Shown here: piece after piece, positions 43,948 through 57,331 of the stretch | Position numbering within the stretch: the stretch's first letter is position 1 | Layout of the letters: each line of letters begins with the position of its first letter | Program-made: the position numbers and the translations under genes | The notes under the pieces: generated by a model | Seen by the model: the letters and a program-made list of their open reading frames with translations, nothing else | The model's database searches: none | What the model was told of the DNA's origin: nothing | From: Cutaneotrichosporon cavernicola | Lineage: Eukaryota > Basidiomycota > Tremellomycetes > Trichosporonales > Trichosporonaceae | Direction: 5' to 3' | Assembly: GCF_030864355.1 (NCBI RefSeq) | Contig: NC_083394.1 | Span: 1,612,001 to 1,676,000 of the forward strand | Length of the DNA: 64,000 bases

Positions 43948-45255
43948 ACGTGACGCGTCGTGTGCGGCGAGCGTCGGTGGCAAGCAACGGTCTCGGATGG
44001 TGCGCCGCCATGACTGTCACTTGCTCCAGTTTTCATAAGTAGAGCAGATACCACCGAACAGTGATAGGCAACGTAGATGGCGTAATGAGGATGCATCGAG
44101 GACGTGCTTCATTCCTGCGGTGTGCCCAATGGTCTAGGGCCCGCTTCAAGGCAGGGAGGAAGGCAGTACAAGTGTCGCGAGTCTAGTCAAAACAGTGCAT
44201 AGAGCTAGAGCTACAATGAAGCTGGATGGAAGCCGCGCGAGTCGCAACATTTACGTTCGCGTCGACTCGATTGAGAGAGTGTGTGAAAAATCTACGCTCG
44301 AGAGCGAGTAGTAGCAGACCCAGAGTAGTCCTGATCGAGTTATCCCCAGCCTCCAACAAAGGAGGCCAAACGGAGACGTCACCAAATTGCACTAAAGCCG
44401 TTCGTGTCGGGCCACTAGCCACAAGACAACGAGGCATCCCCCGCCCCCTTACCAAGCCGCTTACCGGCCCTCAGCGTACTGCGTCTTTGGGCATGTATCC
44501 GGCAAGCGGCGCATTTCTGGTCGGGGGCGCCACGCATGACGCGCGCGGCCTTTGGGCCGAGTCGTGGGGGTAGAATGCCAGGACCTTATCCCGCTCGTGA
44601 AAGGGGCTGCTGTTTGACAGAGCCGTTCGTAGCGAGCATTGTGACCTTGGGCCTGCTGAAGAAACAACAACATGTTTGTGCCGCAACACATAAATATCAC
44701 GACTCGAGGTGGCGCGTGCGCTACCCCGGCGTTTCGGTATTTCCCCAGTGGCAGGTGGAGGTGGAGGTGAGGTGGAGGTCGTCCACCCCAATGCCCCACT
44801 GCTCTCCAGCATAGTGAATGGCTAGTCCATCCCTTTTATTGGCACAAGCTAGTCCACACGGCTACTCATTCCCTAATGACCATTCAAGTACAGGTACATA
44901 CACGAGTGCACGAGTGGCCCAGTGTGATTCATGCCCCCTTCTCAGCCACCCTGCCCCTCCCCCCTCCCCCTCCCCCTTCCCCCCAGCGCGCCCACCTCTG
45001 ATAGGTAGTCAGTAACCAGTACTCCCCGAGGTACGGCGTGCCTCCAACAAGTGCTCTTGAGAAATCTTAGCTTAGTCTGGATCATATGCAGTCTAGGATG
45101 CCTGGGGAGGCGCGTTGTCGTTATACTGACATCTTTCATCTGCTACAATTCTACGCTTTTGGTTACCTACTGAACTTGACCTTATGACCTTTTGGCCTTC
45201 TGTCAGCTCCGCGGCAGCAAGATTTGCCAGACTTTCCAGACTTGCCAGACTCACG
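43948..45255. other. Intergenic with purine and pyrimidine tracts
   Basis: The 1.31 kb has no supported gene. It contains a GGTGGA-type repeat near 44754-44779 and a C-rich tract at 44951-44984. Confidence 0.45.
44951..44984. repeat. C-rich pyrimidine tract
   Basis: A near-uninterrupted run of C with scattered T covers about 34 bases. Confidence 0.85.
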
Positions 45256-45537
45256 CTACCACATGCGCTCCCAGCAGCAGATCAATGGGAGGTCCGGAAA
45301 CTGGGAGTAGTATCTGAATCCTGCTTCCCAGCACTTCTTTCCGGGGTCCTGGAGGTTCCAGATGCAAGACACATTCTCGCCAACGTAGTTTAGGCGCTTC
45401 TCGTGCGTGTTGTCGCGGGCCGTCATGCCGGGAATGGGCTTGAGAGTGGCGCGACCTTGGGCGAGGCTGGCTTCGGCGCGCTCTTGGACTGGGGCAGCGA
45501 TGGCCAGGGGAGCGAGGGCGAGGATGTTGAGCTTCAT
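45256..45537 (-). CDS. Small secreted Cys-rich protein (CCC family, four-Cys member)
   Basis: An intronless 93-residue protein. Residues 1-15 (MKLNILALAPLAIAA) are a signal peptide. A propeptide-like spacer ends in a dibasic Kex2-type site (NTHEKR) directly before the Cys domain. That domain reads C-x10-C-x17-CC and ends ICCWERMW. Compared with copies at 12426 and 14353 (C-x11-C-x3-C-x12/13-CCC), the third Cys and one of the CCC triplet are both missing while the overall spacing is kept (CIW against CVW, GF, CCW against CCCW). Two cysteines lost together suggest loss of one disulfide. The gene sits about 30 kb from the others on the opposite strand. Function is unknown. Confidence 0.68.
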   Translation of the reverse strand: MKLNILALAPLAIAAPVQERAEASLAQGRATLKPIPGMTARDNTHEKRLNYVGENVSCIWNLQDPGKKCWEAGFRYYSQFPDLPLICCWERMW

Positions 45538-46278
45538 GGCTGGTGGGCGGTTGGGATTGAGATGTCAGACGAAGGGTTTATATCCCCAAAGAGACCCCAG
45601 TTCGGCTGGGAGGCCCGTCAAGCGCTCCCCCACACAAGTGTTGTGATAGGTCGAGTTGGACGCTCGATTCTCATCATAAAATGGTCTCACTGAGCTTGCT
45701 GGGCGGGTACCTCACTTGTTGGATTGTGTTTGTTGTTTGCTGTTACTGTCGAAAGGCAGACGGCATACTCATGTTCATCAACGTTAGTGTCAAAATGAGT
45801 TGGCAAAGTTAGCGGCAGCGCATTCGCCACGGTGCCTTGCGACAGATTACCTGCGACAGATTACCTCGGCCGTGGTTCCAGCTAGACTTGCCGGTTCCAA
45901 TAGTTGAGGTCCCGTGTGCCTGTGCCAAAACGCGGGTGACTTTGAGTCATGCCATACTAGGTACATGTACCTACTAATACTCTGTGTCAGTGAGGCGGGG
46001 GTCAACTCGGAGCCCACTTACGGCAAGGTAGTGCATCTACGCTCTAGCGCGCTTGGCAGGTCCGGATGAGGTTAGTGATCGCGATGAGTGTATGAAGAGG
46101 CAGGGAGATGCGCGAAAGAGTCACCTTAGTCGTGAGGTCGAGGACGAGGGACACACATGGTCCCAGGAGAGCTGTTTCTGGTCCTTCCACGGTATGTCTG
46201 GACATGACGCTAGCGATGTGCTCCTACAGTATCCGATTGCACAGTTTGCATAACTTCTGAACCCAATTGCGATCCCCT
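45538..46278. other. Intergenic with a 14-bp direct repeat
   Basis: No gene is supported in these 741 bases. TGCGACAGATTACC is repeated in tandem at 45838-45865. Confidence 0.45.
45838..45865. repeat. 14-bp perfect direct repeat, two copies
   Basis: TGCGACAGATTACC occurs twice head to tail. Confidence 0.93.
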
Positions 46279-48282
46279 CTAGAGCTTGGCCTCGCGCGCC
46301 TTGTGTTGCTTGTAGAGCGCCTGTACGGTCTTCTTGATCTCCGACTTGAGGTATTTGCCATTGGCGTTCATGGCTTGGGTCAGCTGACTCCTGTTGGCAC
46401 TTACGGAGGACGTCATCGGAAACCCAGACGAAGACGGGACGCGCCTCGCGGCGGAGTCTGGATCAGCTCGGTTCTTCTAGTAGTAACTCACCTCGGCGTG
46501 GCCGCAGCGATAATCTCCTCGGGAGTGGCCTTGGCGCCCGGCTTGAGACTGACCCCAACAGCGACGAGCTCGCCAAGCATGTCGTCCGGGACGGGTACCG
46601 AGGCAGCCTCGGCAATCCGGTCGTCCCGGTAAATGGCGTTCTCGACCTCCTCCGAGGCAATGTTCTCGCCGCCGCGAATGATAATGTCCTTGATTCGGTC
46701 CGAGATGTACACGAACCCGTCTTTGTCAATACAACCGACATCACCCGAGTCAAACCACCCGTCCTTGTCGATCGCCTTGGCCGTCGCGGCCGGATCATCG
46801 AGGTATCCGGACATGACATTGTATCCGCGCACCTCGAGGGATCCGACCTCGTTGGGGCCAAGTACGCGACGCGTCTCGATATCCACAACCCGCACGTCGT
46901 TGGAGGGTATTGGCGGCCCACACGACTTTGGGCGCTCAAGGTAATCCGGCCCGACAAAGGACGTGATAAGTCCCTGGCACTCGGTCATGCCCCATGCGTG
47001 GTTGAGGACTAACTCTGGCCAGCGGTTCTTCATATCTGCCCCCAAGCGTTCAGGCGGCGCAGCACCGCCATACATCACCGCGGTGAGCTGGTGGTCGTCG
47101 GGCAAGCCGGGGTGTTGGAGGATGGCGTTTGAGATGGCAGGAACGCCGGACACTTGGTTGATCTTGTATTTGATGAGCAACTCGACGGCGTCGGTAGCGC
47201 TCCAGCGGCGCATAAAGTGCATTTTCTTGCCGTCGTTGAACGAATTCAAGAACTGCCCGCCCCCCGTTACGTGGAACATGGGGACGGCGTGTAGCGCCCG
47301 CGCCTGCTCAGTGTTCTCAGTCACCGCAAGCGCGAGAGCCATGTCGAGTGGGGCACCGGCACGCAGGGCGGCACGGATGACCATGCTCTGTCCACACTTG
47401 AGGTTGTGTAAAAGTCCCTGCTGAGTCATGGGGACGCCCTTTGGCAATCCTGTCGTTCCGGACGTGAAGAAGATTGAACCAAGGCTTTGGGGAGTCAGGC
47501 TCTCCAAGCCATCACCCGTAGTAACGGCGAGCACGGCCTCCTTGGAGGCTGGGACGCCCCAGAGGTCAACAACGGGATGGTCCTTGTGTGTGAGGTGCTC
47601 CATAGTCGACCAAGCCATAATTGGGCCAACTCCGGCGGCCTTCAACTCTGCTGAATAAGGAGCAACGGCATCGGCGCTCTTGGCGTCGGCGAGAACAAGC
47701 ACGGGCTTGGACAGTGTGAGGCAGTGCACAAGCGCGTCGGGCTGTACCCAACTATTAATAATAGTTGGGACAGCGCCGAGGAGATGAAGCGCAACCCAAA
47801 CAACAGCCCACTCGACACTGTTGAAGCCGAGGACACCGACGCGCGTGCCGACACGAACGCCGTGGGTTTCGCGCAGCCACCCAGCGACCTGCAGGGCACG
47901 TCGGTGGATCTCACCAAAGGTATAATCGAACCGCTCGTCTTTTGGGTACGGCTCATCACGGCATGCGTTGATAAACACCCGCGAAGCCCACTTGTTCATC
48001 CGGTCGACGAGGTATGGGCGGACCATGCGCCATCCCTGCTGTCAGAATCAGAAGAAAAGCAGCGGGACTTGCGTTCTTCCAGACCCGGTACTCGCGCCCG
48101 TTGATGATCTCGGGGCTCATCTCGAACAGCGTGCCCGGCCGGATGAAGAGTGCGTCGCCTGGAGTCAGCACAATGGAGCGACGCAAGGCAGGCAGAGGCG
48201 AGCGGGCGCTTGTAGAGAGCGGGGGGAGCACCACAGACTTACATTCCGCAATGGACAGCTGCTTGCGTGGTTTCGCGGCCAT
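46279..48282 (-). CDS. Acyl-CoA synthetase (AMP-binding), PTS1-like tail
   Basis: A second ANL-superfamily ligase, not a close copy of the one at 25199. Motifs: [19 protein letters not shown] (phosphate-binding), HAWGMTECQGLI, GWFDSGDVG, DRIKDIIIRGGENIASEEVE and NANGKYLKSEIKK with the catalytic Lys. The order and the IRGGENI hinge resemble medium- or long-chain fatty acyl-CoA ligases. It ends AREAKL; A-K-L is a peroxisome-type C-terminal tripeptide. The first exon is short (MAAKPRKQLSIAEC), then DALFIRPGTLFEMSPEI; four introns in total lie near both ends, leaving a single large central exon. The start at 48282 follows from that short first exon, because the ATG at 48026 would lose the N-terminal part. 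Confidence 0.87.
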
Positions 48283-49013
48283 TGTGTCTGAATCGTGGAG
48301 GAGGTGACAGCAACCCAAGTTGATGTGCGTCTGTCAATTAACCATCTCGCCATGATCCCGCCAGTGGACGTTGCCGCTCATCAAGAGGTTACCGGCAATC
48401 GGCATTCAGGTAACCCACAACCGACACGGTGGTGGCCGATCAAGTCGCCGGTCATAACCGAAGTCGGTCAGCTGACAGCGTCATGCATGCGTTAACGCCC
48501 ATTACGTTGTGATACGGCTGCGTGGCGTGGAAGTGGCAAGATGGATGAAGGTTACAAGTGAGCATCAGCATGCGTGCGCGAGTCCCAGCGGCATAATGGC
48601 GTCTCTTCGTTTTCACTGGTGTTCATCCAACAGGTTGCCGACACTCAGGACAGGCGAACGTAGCGCAGCGTGATTGATAAGACTTTGGAAAGGATGTGAT
48701 TCGAGTGGTCTGTACACTGACTGAATGATCCCGTCGTTGGTACTTGGTGACGGCTGCTTAGTATGGGCTGCTGCTTAGTATGGGCTGCGGCTGCTTCGCA
48801 AGGGCTGACGGGATGCAACATCCTGAACAGCCTTCAACAGCCCTCCCTCCCTAGCCACATGTTCGCTCGTGGGTATGGCGCGGCAGTGTCTCGAGGCAAA
48901 CCCTCCTGTCCTGATACAAGCTGTGCGAACGCTACGACCACCCCGTAAATCTCGGAACCCCAACCACCTTATAAGCCTTATTCCCCCCCCCCCCGTCATT
49001 TGGACACCTCATC
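48283..49013. promoter_or_regulatory. Divergent promoter region with 12-C run
   Basis: The 731 bases lie between the ligase start and the first single-pass membrane gene. They contain a near-repeat GCTGCTTAGTATGG at about 48753-48786 and a run of 12 C at 48983-48994, only 19 bases before the start codon at 49014. No gene is seen. Confidence 0.4.
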
Positions 49014-49468
49014 ATGCCCATCCTAGAGAGAACGAGGGTTGACAAGCACAGCTCCGACACTGGCTGGATAGCGACTGGGGCGATCATCGGCGCACTCCTC
49101 CTCGGCTCGGTGACATGGTTGATCTGGTACCGCGCGCGCGTCAACAGTCGACGGGAGAACCAGGCTGCGGCAGCAGAGTTCGGCCAGGAGGTTGTGGATG
49201 CGTGGGATCCCAGGGTATGTCTGGCCAGAGTACCAGAGTTGGCTGACAGCAGGACGAGGACGTCAAGTACGATCCTCATGACAAGACCGAAGAGTATACC
49301 CCGTCCAGGGTGCCGGTCAGTTCCTTCACTCGGAGGGGACAGCGAGGTGCGGACAAGGTGGCACTGGTGGAGGACAAGGAGGACAAGGTGGCACTGTTGA
49401 AGGACAAGGAGGACAAGGTGGCGCGCGGGGAGGAGGAAGAGGAAGGGATCGACATGGGTAAGATGTAA
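49014..49468 (+). CDS. Single-pass membrane protein (triplet member 1)
   Basis: Exons 49014-49214 and 49253-49468 give 138 residues. A short N-terminus without signal peptide leads to one membrane span (GWIATGAIIGALLLGSVTWL), then a basic anchor (WYRARVNSRREN), suggesting the C-terminus lies in the cytoplasm. The intron falls shortly after this basic-acidic region. The second exon is a charged tail with an imperfect repeat DKVALVEDKE, DKVALLKDKE, DKVARGEEEEE. I do not recognise the protein. The same plan and intron place recur at 50591 and 52333. The internal repeat may vary between strains. Confidence 0.55.
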
Positions 49469-50590
49469 GCTATGCAGACATGAGAGTTCTCATCACAAGA
49501 GCCTCCGAGAAAGACGGAGTGTTTCACCTGTCTGCACCTCACCGCCTCGCCAGCCTTCCTGTCCAAAATGTCAGAAACGCTGTAAACCACATTTTCGCTC
49601 GGTACTGTACATGTATGTCTGCCGCTGCCTTTACACCAGGCGCCATCAGCATTTAGTCGGCCACGCACTCCCGCAAGTGCTACGACGGAGGCAAGACGGT
49701 CGCGTGTCGACGCCATGGGCGCTGCGGGCCTCATAGTGCTGAGCCTTCTCGCCTTGGGGTGTAGTCTGAACGGGGACGGAGCGTTGGTCGGTGAGGAACC
49801 GGTGAGGAACATCGGTTTGAGAAGAGTGGTGAGCAGAATCTGAGGAGGTGGGTCGACGAAACAGAACAGGCAGAAGTGTTGGGCTTCTCCAGCTGCCGAG
49901 GAGAATCCCTCCGCCAGCTACTAGCCCCCTTCACCTGCCAGAGGTCGCGATCCCGGTACCGAATCCGTGGTGATGGCCGTAAGGAGATGGAAACGTGAGC
50001 GTAGTAGATAACCAGTCAGTAAAGCTTGGCTGAAGCGTTTGGTGCTGCTAATGGCTGTACCGACCGTTCTGCCGAGCCAATCCGCTCCACCATGAACCGC
50101 ATGCGGTAAGCAATGGCCAGAGACCTAGACTGTCGACAAGTGGAAGTGGATTACGACTACCGATATGGCTATCACCAAATCAAGTTTATGGCTGTTGTCG
50201 TTACACTTTGCTTCCGTGCGATCGATATTCTGTACATTGGAAGTTCCGTAAGTGCTCCACTTGTCCCGCCATCATCCAAATGACCGAATCGTCCTGGCTG
50301 CAAGTCACAGTACATAAGGTACCTAGTTGGAAGCATCATGGGGAGTGTCATGTGCGCAACTGCCGTCAGCACAGCCTCTCATCGCCGCTCATGCTGAGCA
50401 ATGGATAAGATACTTCACAACGCCACCGAGAATCTCTCTTCGCCAACTCGGCACCCACCATACCTTCAGGAATGTCCGCCGTCCCTAACACTCTTGGGGC
50501 CAACGGAGGGCCTACGCCGGCCCCACCACTTATCACCTCGGTCCGTCCAATTATGCCTACCCTTCGTCAGCCCGACCACCACGGCGCGCC
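49469..50590. other. Intergenic between triplet members 1 and 2
   Basis: The 1.12 kb shows no convincing gene. An open frame from 50472 (MSAVPNTLGANGG) overlaps the next gene in another frame and could be part of an alternative 5' exon; I found no in-phase splice for it. Confidence 0.4.
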
Positions 50591-51048
50591 GTGGCTTCAC
50601 GACGGTACGCGTCTGCTACAATGCGAGAAATCAGAGAATCGCTTTGTCGGAGAGGCACAAGTGCCGTTTCTAGAGCCGCGCTCGTCATCATCATCGTCTC
50701 CATCGTTGCGGCCATTGCCCTCGGCTTTTTGATCTGGTATCTCGTCCGCCGCCACAAAGCGAACAAGGCCCGCAAGGCGAATGCTAATAGCGGCCAGCTT
50801 GATATTGAGAAGGTGAGTTGCTGCACAACGGAAGGGGCTCATAGCAGTCGCGGGACGGGATCTCAAACACCCACTCTGCGGACATCCACTACGCTCCCAG
50901 CCTACAGTATGGCCCGCTAGAACACGCCGACTACCAGCCCCCGCCCGAGTCGTACCAGCCTCAACCACCCCTTTTGTACCACCCCAGCGTCATCCCAGGG
51001 TATAGCCAGGCCGGTAGTCCGCGCCTTGGAGACGCCGGCAGAAGGTAG
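50591..51048 (+). CDS. Single-pass membrane protein (triplet member 2)
   Basis: Exons 50591-50812 and 50848-51048 give 140 residues. After a short basic N-terminus there is one strong membrane span (AALVIIIVSIVAAIALGFLI), then WYLVRRHKANKARK and SGQLDIEK, where the 35-nt intron falls. The second exon encodes a Tyr/Gln/Pro-rich tail with DYQPPPESYQPQPPLLYHPS. The tail motif DYQP also occurs twice in member 3. The start is uncertain: ATG at 50591 or 50621 are both possible, and a longer N-terminus from an upstream exon cannot be excluded. I know of no named family. Confidence 0.55.
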
Positions 51049-52332
51049 CGGCTACGACGCAGGGTATCGTCAGAACGAGTACACGAATCGAAATCAAAAT
51101 GACGACGGGCGCTAGGCGCGGGTGGTGCGTGCGAAACACACGAGTTATTATCTTTTTTTCCTTTATTATAGCCGTTCACGAGCGGACTATGAGAACGAGT
51201 AATTTGAGGCGAGGATGAGTTTGTGGGTATCAGCAATGCTAAGTCTTGACGTGCTGCGGATTCCAAAGGTTCGGACAGTTCCTATTCAAGCATATTGGTG
51301 GCATTGAGCTGCGTCCCTGACCTTGGGGTACCAGTCAGTCCATCACGGTGACAACGCTCCGTCTCGACTATACAATCGTGACCTCGATCTAGCTCGTGCC
51401 ACGAGAACCGAACAGGCGCGACTCTTCGGTGGGAAGGCAAGGTTCTGGTGACATGACAGGTAACGTAGGTAGTAGACAATTCCAGACGAGCTTATTGGGT
51501 ATCCTGAACTGAACTGCCATCTGCTGGACAAGTGTCGTTGGAAATACGATGCAGTGCAAGAACCAGGCGCAACAGCCTTGTGTTTATCCTATCCTTGGAA
51601 CGACCTTGCGAACGTCGTAAAACCAACAACCAAAACATCAGCACCAGGGAGAGACTTGACTGCCGACGAGGACGGGAGTCTCTTGCTGGCGTACTCGATC
51701 AAACCTTTCAGGATAAGGGAGCCGAACAAGATCAGCAAATCAGTCGCACTGCCAAGGACCGCTCATCTCCAACTGACCCGGTGGCGCACCGGTATCTCCA
51801 CGCCAGACGTTTGGGCGCCATGAAAAGGGGTCGGGGTCGGGGTCGAGGTGGCTATGGCCTGATGACACGCACAAGCACGCAACGCAACAGCAACAGCGTC
51901 CAGAGTGTCCAGAGTGTCCAGAGTGTCCAGACCGAGGGACAATCACGGGCAAGCTTAATCTGTCCCTGAGGATACTTTATCCGCAGCACAGGCAGCTTGC
52001 GGATCGGAGGAATTTTAATCCACACAGGGAAGGTCAGCCAACGTCAGCACTGCAATCCCCGATCCGAACAAGAACCGTTGCGATCCATTCACAAAAAGAC
52101 AAACAACTCCCAGCAGAATGGCGCGATTCGAGCAGTTTGGTACATTCTTACATTCTCGCAGGCCCAGTTATTCGCTACAGCGTCCCTGCCAAGACGATGT
52201 GCTCGGTCTTTCCACTCAACCTGAACCGGAACCGGACGCTTGGATCCCAAGTAGAGATCTCTCCCTCTCTCCCTCTCTCGAACCAGTTTTTAACTCGACT
52301 AGGCCGATGCACATCTCACCCACTCACTCACA
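51049..52332. other. Intergenic between triplet members 2 and 3
   Basis: No gene is supported in 1.28 kb. A 9-bp tandem array lies at 51898-51930. The open frame at 51532-51969 consists partly of that array and lacks protein features. Confidence 0.42.
51898..51930. repeat. 9-bp GTCCAGAGT tandem repeat, three copies plus
   Basis: GTCCAGAGT repeats at 51898, 51907 and 51916 and partly at 51925. Confidence 0.93.
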
Positions 52333-53207
52333 ATGGCGACCAAGAAGAGCTCGGGAAACAACGGTGCCAAGGTCGCGACGGCCAAGACAGGTGGTTCCAC
52401 CGGCAAGTCTGGGTCGGGCACATCGGGAGGCACAAAGGTGGGCGTCAAAGGACCCAGTCGGACTACAAAGAGCGTGGTCGGCACCAAGACTGTGAAAGCT
52501 TGTTTCGATGCCGATGGGTTCCAAGTTGCGTGCAAGAAGGTCGCGAGTAAAAAGACGGGCATCATTGTCGGATGTGTCATTGCTGCCATGGTCGTTCTTG
52601 TCTTGGCAATCGTCCTGTGGAAGAAACTCAAGGACAAGCGAAAGGCCGGAAAAGGCGATGAGGAGGTGGCCGAGGCAGAGGCAGAGGCAGACACAGAAGA
52701 CAAGGTGAGTCTGCCCTCTTTGCTGAAATCTGATTCCAGGCCAACGACGGTTCACGCTCAACGTCGCCTGTTGGGCCCGATAGCGCCGCACCAGGACCCG
52801 ACTACCAGCCCTCACCAAACCCGGGGTACGTGCCGCCCACGGCGTCGTACATGCCTGCGACCGGAGCGTACCTGCCTGCACCAGGGACGTTTGAGGCCCA
52901 TCCCACCCAGAACTCGCATAACGAGGTCCCGCAAACACGCGAGATGGCCAACACCGACTACCAGCCGCCTGCGAGCGAGTCCCAGTCCAACACACCACAG
53001 AGCAGCGAGCCAAACGGGTTCCAGGCCCAACCAGTGATTCAAGGATACCAACCCAACACCGAGGACAAGACAGTCCAAGCTCCAACGACCGACGCCTACC
53101 AGCCGAACACAGTCTATCCCAGCGGATTCCAGCCCAACGCGCCAGCAGCAGCGAGCTCCGAGCCGATACCAAACGACATTCAGCCTTCCGCCGCTCGCCT
53201 CTCATAG
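52333..53207 (+). CDS. Single-pass membrane protein (triplet member 3)
   Basis: Exons 52333-52704 and 52740-53207 give 279 residues. The N-terminal ~75 residues are rich in Gly, Ser, Thr and Lys, followed by KACFDADGFQVACKK with two Cys. One membrane span follows (GIIVGCVIAAMVVLVLAIVL), then WKKLKDKRKAGKG and an acidic repeat (EEVAEAEAEADTEDK) where the intron falls. The second exon is a low-complexity Tyr/Gln/Pro/Asn tail with spaced motifs (PDYQPSPN, TDYQPPAS, GYQPNTED, AYQPNTVY), like member 2. The start ATG follows ACTCACAATGG, a good context. No catalytic domain is seen; a cortical or sensor-like role is only a guess. Confidence 0.62.
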
Positions 53208-53403
53208 CGGGCTACACCGAGCCAAAACAATCAACATACACGACAACTTAGCCGTCCGCCCTTCACGAACCATAATGATGAATGCCTCTTGTTTCTTGCA
53301 GCTCCAACTGAAAGCGTGTAGACGTTGTGCATACAAGGTATCGATCGTATCAGCCCTATGACCTGTGAGAGAATGAGTGGGCCGCTGTGCGGTGTGTGTA
53401 AAT

Positions 53404-55377
<1,974 letters not shown>

Positions 55378-55910
55378 GATGGAATGGGAGAGAGAGGAGG
55401 GAAGAGACTGGATGTCAAGTGTCTGTCTAGTGTGGTGGTGGGTGGTGTGCTGGAGACGCGGGATCAGATTGACAGGATCTGGGCGGGACACGGCGCGTCA
55501 ACCGATCGTCTACCAAAAGAACAACTATAGTAGAATCTCACACAAAGCTCAAAGCTCCAAGCCCAGCCCAGCCCAGCCCTTGACGTACACCAGGTCTTAA
55601 GCTTTCTGCGTAATGTATGTAAAGGGGTACAGAACGAACAGTATTCATTTAATGCATGGCATGCGGTGTATCATAGTAATTTAGGGCATTAAGGGCTCGA
55701 GAAAGGTTACGGTGTGGATGAGGGGTAAGTATCTGTGTCAGCCAAGTTGGCCGACTGTTAATCTCAAAAATAGAATCCAGAGGTTGATCCAAAGTACCAA
55801 TCCCTTTCCCTCTCACTCAAAACTAAACAAGTATGCATGGAATCACTTCTGATCTGATCTGTTCTCTTCTTTGCTTCTGACTTCTGAGCGCTCATCGATC
55901 ATTGACCGAA
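55378..55910. other. Intergenic, CBK1 upstream
   Basis: No gene is seen in 533 bases. An AGCCC-type repeat (CCCAGCCCAGCCCAGCCC) lies at about 55561-55579. Confidence 0.4.
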
Positions 55911-56685
55911 TTAACCGGTGTGGTACTTGTGCTCGGTGTCGCCCTTGACCTGTAGGTTGAACAAATCACCGGGGATAAGCGCCAAGACGTTGTCGATGAG
56001 GGGGGTGAGGATTGTGCGTGAGAAGCGCCGTGCCCCGCATATGCAAGAGGAGGGCGTCAGTTCTTGACCTAACAAACAGCGTAGAGAACTCACCTTGCGG
56101 ACATCGACGTTGATGGTCGGGTAACCGTCCTCCATGTGTCCATCACGAGTCCGGTAACGGTACTTGAAAGCAGCGACCTGGCTGTAAAGGTTAGCGCTAT
56201 CAGGGATACTCGAATGGCAGGCACCGTCGCGGCATGTGCCACACAGTGGCTGGGAACCACCAACTCCAACTCCAACTCCCACTACTCACCCAGCGCCCAG
56301 CTCCTGCTTGTTGACGTCGTCCCACGGGTTGACCATGCCGCGGGCAAGCATGCGACGGCCCTCCTCGGGCTCGGTCGTCTTGGACATTAGGAAGTAGCCG
56401 GTCACGGTGGCGACGGCGACCATGATGAACGCCAACGGGTAGAGGCCGGGGTCGCGGCGAGCCATGCGGTTCACCTGCGACGACGCCTGTTGGATGTTCT
56501 TGTATGACGAGAGCTTGGTCGGGTCCACCTGGGGTCAGCCCGAGTCGAAGAGGAAGAGCAGAGATGGGGGGGGGGGGAATGTGGTCGGAGTGGGACCAGC
56601 CGAATAGGGTTGGACACAAGAGGCTCACATCAGTCGCCAGGTGCTGCGGCTGGCTAGAGTTGAAGAGGCGACGGGTCGGGAACAT
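55911..56685 (-). CDS. B12D/MLRQ-like small mitochondrial membrane protein
   Basis: The protein starts MFPTRRLFNSSQPQHLATD with a basic, presequence-like N-terminus. After an intron comes KNIQQASSQVNRMARRDPGL, one membrane span (YPLAFIMVAVATVTGYFLM), and ARGMVNPWDDVNKQELGAG. The RDPGLYPL-span-NPWDD layout recalls the B12D/NDUFA4 (MLRQ) family of respiratory-chain-associated proteins. Then VAAFKYRYRTRDGHMEDGYP and INVDVRK follow. The 3' end is unclear: after VDVRK there is a GTGAGT donor but no well-placed acceptor, and the frame stays open through TILTPLIDNVLALIPGDLFN to a stop at 55911. A long intron ending at CTACAG would leave the short end VKGDTEHKYHTG. Family placement is tentative. Confidence 0.55.
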
Positions 56686-57331
56686 TGTTATGGGTAGTTC
56701 AGTGAGTGGTAGATAGTGGGGGAGTATCTATAGACCCAAGGGCGCGGGCGTTATATATGTGTGAGAGGTGGGAAATGGCACGGACGGATCACGAGTCTAG
56801 GCCTACACACCGGATCTGCTGGACCTGCTGCACATGCTGGACATACATCGCCGCTGGGAGAATGGGAGTATTGGAGTATGGGTATGGAAGCAGAGAGATG
56901 AGACACACGCAGGACAGCAATATGGCGCATGACCAAGGACGCGGGGCGCGCATGAAGTCATCAGCTGACCTTGACGTCAGACCTGGCTCGTCCCAGCCAT
57001 CCTTATATCCCCCCGTTCCACCAGCCACCAAGCTCGCGATTAGGAATCCGCGTTTAATCATATGGACGTCGCCTGTGGGGCATTAGTGAGGTCATGTAAT
57101 TCAGATCGTGAGAGTGGCTGCCAACAATAGCTTCGCATTAACAGGAGATTGTCCCTCACCACCAACCTGCCCACCCGCGACTGGCCTTTATCCTTTGTCC
57201 GAGGTCACGTGGCTTGCGGAATCAAATCCATTCTCAGCCACGCGATTCTCGGCCTCCACTTTTGCCTTCCACCTTTGGCCACCCATCTGCTCTAATGCTC
57301 TTGCTTCCAAGTGACTCAACTTTTGCTGACA
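56686..57331. other. Divergent intergenic, B12D-like / RAD14
   Basis: No gene is supported in 646 bases; both promoters should lie here. Confidence 0.4.

Noticed and set aside
51532..51969. 145-codon frame ending in VQSVQSVQS
   Set aside because: The repeat is the translation of a 9-bp DNA array; the rest has no protein-like pattern.
52324..53205. 293-codon minus-strand frame across membrane gene 3
   Set aside because: It exactly overlaps the plus-strand gene, crosses its intron without signals and shows no domain, so it is an antisense shadow.
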